Positions 60,601 through 64,000 of a stretch of DNA of 64,000 bases are shown here, piece after piece. Each line of letters opens with the position of its first letter. Position 1 is the stretch's first letter. Origin of the DNA: Rhodeus uyekii (Eukaryota > Chordata > Actinopteri > Cypriniformes > Acheilognathidae); contig JAWRVZ010000155.1 of the NCBI GenBank assembly GCA_037043235.1, forward strand, positions 1,178,001 through 1,242,000. The letters are read 5' to 3'. Below the pieces are notes generated by a model that was not told the origin of the DNA, did not search any database, and worked only from the letters and a program-made list of their open reading frames with translations. Position numbers and translations under genes: made by a program.

Positions 60601-61595
60601 CTATGTTGTCCCAGATCCCACATGGAAACAATACATCTATTAATTCCAAACTATAGTACTAAACCACTTTGTACGCTGCACTTCGTTTAAAACGAAGACC
60701 TATAAATTCGATGGCACTATATCAACAACTTCACAGCAGCATTTCAGAATATACAGCATTCTCCTGTAAAACTGTATCCTCTAATAAAGCTTAAAATGCT
60801 AAATAATGGAAGAATCCATGACGCCATTAAAAATAACCAATCCACTTGTTCCTGACGCTGGTATCCTTCTGAAGTCTCTACAAAAATGTGCAAATTAGTT
60901 GTTTAAACAGGATGCATCAAAGCGAACGTTCCTTATGCTTCCATTTAATCCTTCACTTGTCCTGTGCGTGAAGTAGAAGGCTGCATTGGGACTGGAATCC
61001 TGCAAATCTTCTAAGAGTTTTACCTTTTTACCTTTGCTGCGGGTGGGAATGGACAATCAACAATATAGCCGCATCACAAAAAATTACTACACAAATGAAG
61101 TTCAGTGACCTTCTCTTCCTCCACAGCAAACTGAAGTAAGCTAGGCCAAATTATTTATCATTTAACTCATTTATTAAGTAGATCTAATGTTTTTTTTTTA
61201 TTACCGTATTTTTTTGTGTGGCTATATGTTAATTAGGTACATAAACATGATATATGGAGGGGTGGGGTTGGAGGGTTATTTCCTATTTATTTATTTTTAC
61301 TATATTTACTATTTAATTTATTTTGTAAGTGATTCAATTGCCTTGTTAGGTTCCCAGAAATTAACTGTTATGGTTAGGTGTGTGTGATGATGCATACATT
61401 TTAATATGTTTTTATGCTCCACTAGTGATATAAATCTCCCTCAACTGTTAAAACAAGATAAAGTGAAAGTGTTTGTAGTGTGCTGCTAGCAATACTTTAT
61501 TTTTTGGTCAGTTTAATTAAATGCAATGTTTTATCTCTGTTATTCTAGCCCTTAATTAATTTCTACAAACTGTAACGTTTGCAGGTGCAGATACA
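57641..61595. other. Unique intronic sequence
   Basis: No exon, RNA gene or known repeat recognised; a short ACAC tract lies near 59796-59812. Confidence 0.45.
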
Positions 61596-61597
61596 TA

Positions 61598-62232
61598 CAG
61601 TGGTACCTCGAGATACGAAATTAATCCGTTCCGAGGCGGCCTTCGTATAATGAGTTTTTCGTATCTTGGAAAAACATTTTACATGTAAAATGGCTAATCT
61701 GTTCCAAGCCCTCCAAAAACACCCCATTAAATTTCATAATAAAGCTAAATTGACCAATAAACAATGAAATAACGTAAAATGTCGAAGCTTACCTTTCGAG
61801 TGAGGCTATCTCCGAAAGTGGCGGCAGAGGAGGAGGAGGACAAACGGCAGATAACATACGTACGTACATACACTTAACTTTACGAAAACACATAAAAAAA
61901 TTTCAGTTTCGGGTGCGGAGTGGCTGAGCTAAATCACGTACGTATAGAAGATGCATGATGGGAGGGATGATGTCCAATTAGAGAGAAGGATCTCATGGCT
62001 TGGCTAGCATCAGGAACCAATGGGAGAGCAGGAGGATGGTGGCGAGTCTACTATAACTAAGATGGCAGCGTGCGGCGCGAGTTTCAAAATTGTTATGGGG
62101 CGAATCTAGGACTTTCAGAAACCTTTCGTATCTTGAAAACTTTTCGTATGTAGAGCAGTACAATTTTTCGTCTTTGCTTTCGTAACTTGGATTTTTTGTA
62201 AGTTGAGCCTTTCGTATCTTGAGGTACTACTG
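61598..62232. mobile_element. pogo-like non-autonomous transposon
   Basis: The ends CAGTGGTACCTCGAGATACG and CGTATCTTGAGGTACTACTG are inverted copies, with TA duplications at 61596-61597 and 62233-62234. Inner sub-repeats of TTCGTATCTTG recur near both ends. 635 bp, no transposase. Confidence 0.88.
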
Positions 62233-62276
62233 TATATTGCATACGATTCAACCTTCTGGTGTCAGTAAGTGTCAGT

Positions 62277-62498
62277 TGATAAAGGGATAGTTCACCCAAA
62301 AATGTACATTTACTCGCCCTCAAGTTTTTTAAATGACGGTAAGCCATTGACTTCTATAGAATGAAAAAAAAAACATTATGGAAGTCAATGGCTACCGTCA
62401 AATGTTTTTACCAACATTCTTCTGTTGTGTTACAACAGAAGAACAGAAAGTAACTAATTCAGGTGATGATAGAGTTTTTGGGTGAACTATCCCTTTAA
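62277..62498. mobile_element. Short TTAA-type MITE with internal hairpin
   Basis: AAAGGGATAGTTCACCCAAA and GGGTGAACTATCCCTTTAA are inverted ends. A nested hairpin at about 62333-62399 pairs GACGGTAAGCCATTGACTTC with GAAGTCAATGGCTACCGTC. Confidence 0.88.
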
Positions 62499-64000
62499 GT
62501 GAGTATGGTGTGATGTTGTATAGCTATAAAGTGATTTCTTGCTCTGAATATGATCGTTTGCAAATGCACATGTCAGTGTGATGTCACAAATCCCAAAATT
62601 TCCAAATGAGACACTTTTGGAGGTTGATTAAATAAATAACAGATGTTTGATACTATGAAACTTGTAGGATGGTTAAATGGTACAAAGACCTCTAACATGT
62701 CCAAATATTAATGATAATGTTAGTGTGAATAATTATATAAATGGCAATGGTGGTGTTCTGAAACGAGGAGAAAACTGTCCTTATTTTTGTTTCTTTTTCC
62801 CACATGTAAATTCATGTTCCAGTTACACTTAATGTTTCCAGGTTAAATAAACATGACTTACACCGTCAAAAAACCAACAACTAAGTGGGCATCTAAGTGG
62901 TCTTCCCATTATTAACGCCATGTTCATTCAGGTTAAAACATGATGCGGAATTTATCACGCGACCATACTTATTGCCCAGATAGATACAAATGTTATCTAT
63001 TACAGTCAGCCATAAGCATATTGGTACAGCATAGAGCCAACATATTTTATTCATATATATAAATAGTTCCTGAGCCAAAGCCAATAAGACTTCAAAAAAT
63101 GATAATTTAATGATGGACAGAAAGTTTTCTGTCACCCCTGGCCAGTTTTCTCAGCTATCAAACTCCATGATGGATCACAACCAAAGAAAATGTCACACTG
63201 CAATGCATGAACGTTCTCCTCTGTTTGACGTTACGACCCATTCAAGAGACAAACCCTGACTTGCAGGCATATTTCTAACACAAGAACAGACACGCAGACG
63301 ATCAAATCAAATCAGATCACATCAGATCAGAGGCATCAATTGAACAATGCGACACAAACCTTTCCAAATATCGCATCATGAGTTTGAGAGCAGCCAAGCC
63401 ACAACCGAAAGAGGTGTGGACGTTTATACTAACTGCACCTGTTAATTTACAATGAGCTCATATCAAAACAGCGATGGAGTCATTTTAGCAATCTGCATAT
63501 GAGCAAATGGTACTGACAAGCCTGCTCACTTGAGACCCAGTGTGTAAATACTCTCCAAGCACGCTTGAGAGATTTAGGGACTCCACAGGTCACCAGTGCT
63601 GGCGCACAAAACACGGCAGGAATTTACAAGGACAAGCTTAATAGCAATTTTGGCAAGTGTTTCAAAGCATCATACATCAACGCCTGCTGAAATAATAATT
63701 AAAACTAATAAAAAAACTTTTATAGTAGATTGTGCAGCATGCAAACTGTAGTAGTTTGTGCTTTAACTAGTTTGTGCAGCATGCAAAGTGGACTGAAATG
63801 CACCACCACAGAAGAGAAAGTGTGATAACTGAAAAGTGATTATGTAAGGAGGAATAAAATCTTTTAATCTACCATTTCAAATGCTTGACTTCTATTCTAG
63901 ATAAATAATTCACCCTAAAACGAAAACTGCCATAATTTATTATTACATTTCCAACCCAATATGACGTTACAGCAGGTCATCCGTAGACCACAGAGGAAAG
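62499..64000. other. Unique intronic or upstream sequence
   Basis: No exon recognised. TTTGTGCAGCATGCAAA-like sequence occurs twice (near 63730 and 63772), a small local duplication. The window ends without a ccbe1 5' exon. Confidence 0.45.

Larger units (their letters stand above)
32140..64000 (-). other. Probable large upstream intron of ccbe1 (no exon recognised)
   Basis: The exon starting at 32139 needs an upstream partner ending in AG of an arginine codon and encoding the conserved CSES-KIATTKYPC segment. I searched the minus strand by eye for that segment and did not find it. All of this interval is therefore either intron or, less likely, hides one short exon I missed. It contains the mobile elements listed separately. 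The unlisted parts are unique AT-rich sequence without exon-like coding bias. Confidence 0.6.

Noticed and set aside
63590..63660. Minus-strand AKIAIKL... near the window end
   Set aside because: Only three or four residues coincide with the expected ccbe1 segment; no cysteine pattern.

Overview
The window reads as nuclear DNA of a teleost fish, most probably a cyprinid. It is AT-rich, exons are short and split by GT-AG introns, and dinucleotide arrays are common. The interspersed repeats are the mix usual for carp and zebrafish relatives: Tc1, pogo and hAT DNA transposons, a TTAA-flanked GGGATAGTTCACCC element, a 5S-rRNA-derived SINE3, tRNA-derived SINEs and Gypsy-type solo LTRs. There is no prokaryotic-style gene, operon or CRISPR array. 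Species cannot be fixed from the sequence alone.

One protein-coding gene is supported: ccbe1 (collagen and calcium-binding EGF domain protein 1) on the minus strand. Nine consecutive coding exons run from 32139 down to the stop codon at 11758. All have AG/GT splice sites and compatible phases, and together they encode 337 residues: a CCxG cysteine segment, a six-cysteine EGF-like module, a calcium-binding EGF module opening with DIDEC, a short helical linker, an interrupted Gly-X-Y collagen region, and the family C-terminus. The signal peptide and first mature segment (about 60 residues in relatives) were not found. If their exons lie beyond position 64000, all of 32140-64000 belongs to one large intron. 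Ccbe1 is a secreted factor that, with ADAMTS3, promotes processing of pro-VEGF-C in lymphatic development.

Layout: 1-11757 lies downstream of ccbe1. It holds two motif-dense unique stretches that may be conserved non-coding elements (1730-2180 and 4930-6160), a solo LTR (2739-3502), a decayed Tc1 transposase (about 3545-4290), several MITE-type repeats, and (TA)n blocks ending in an 80-bp perfect palindrome (8185-8264). 11758-32139 is the exon-bearing part of ccbe1, its introns filled with a hAT MITE, SINE3, a GATA-like satellite, long (TA)n and (CA)n arrays, tRNA-SINEs and a Tc1 copy. 32140-64000 has no recognisable exon and holds a second SINE3, a Tc1 remnant, five pogo-type elements (one with a nested solo LTR), a MITE with a 51-bp tandem array, a foldback element and long unique stretches.

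I found no new multi-gene system. The points most worth a second look are the splice sites of ccbe1 that abut microsatellites, the long palindromes, the nested transposon structures and the candidate regulatory stretches.
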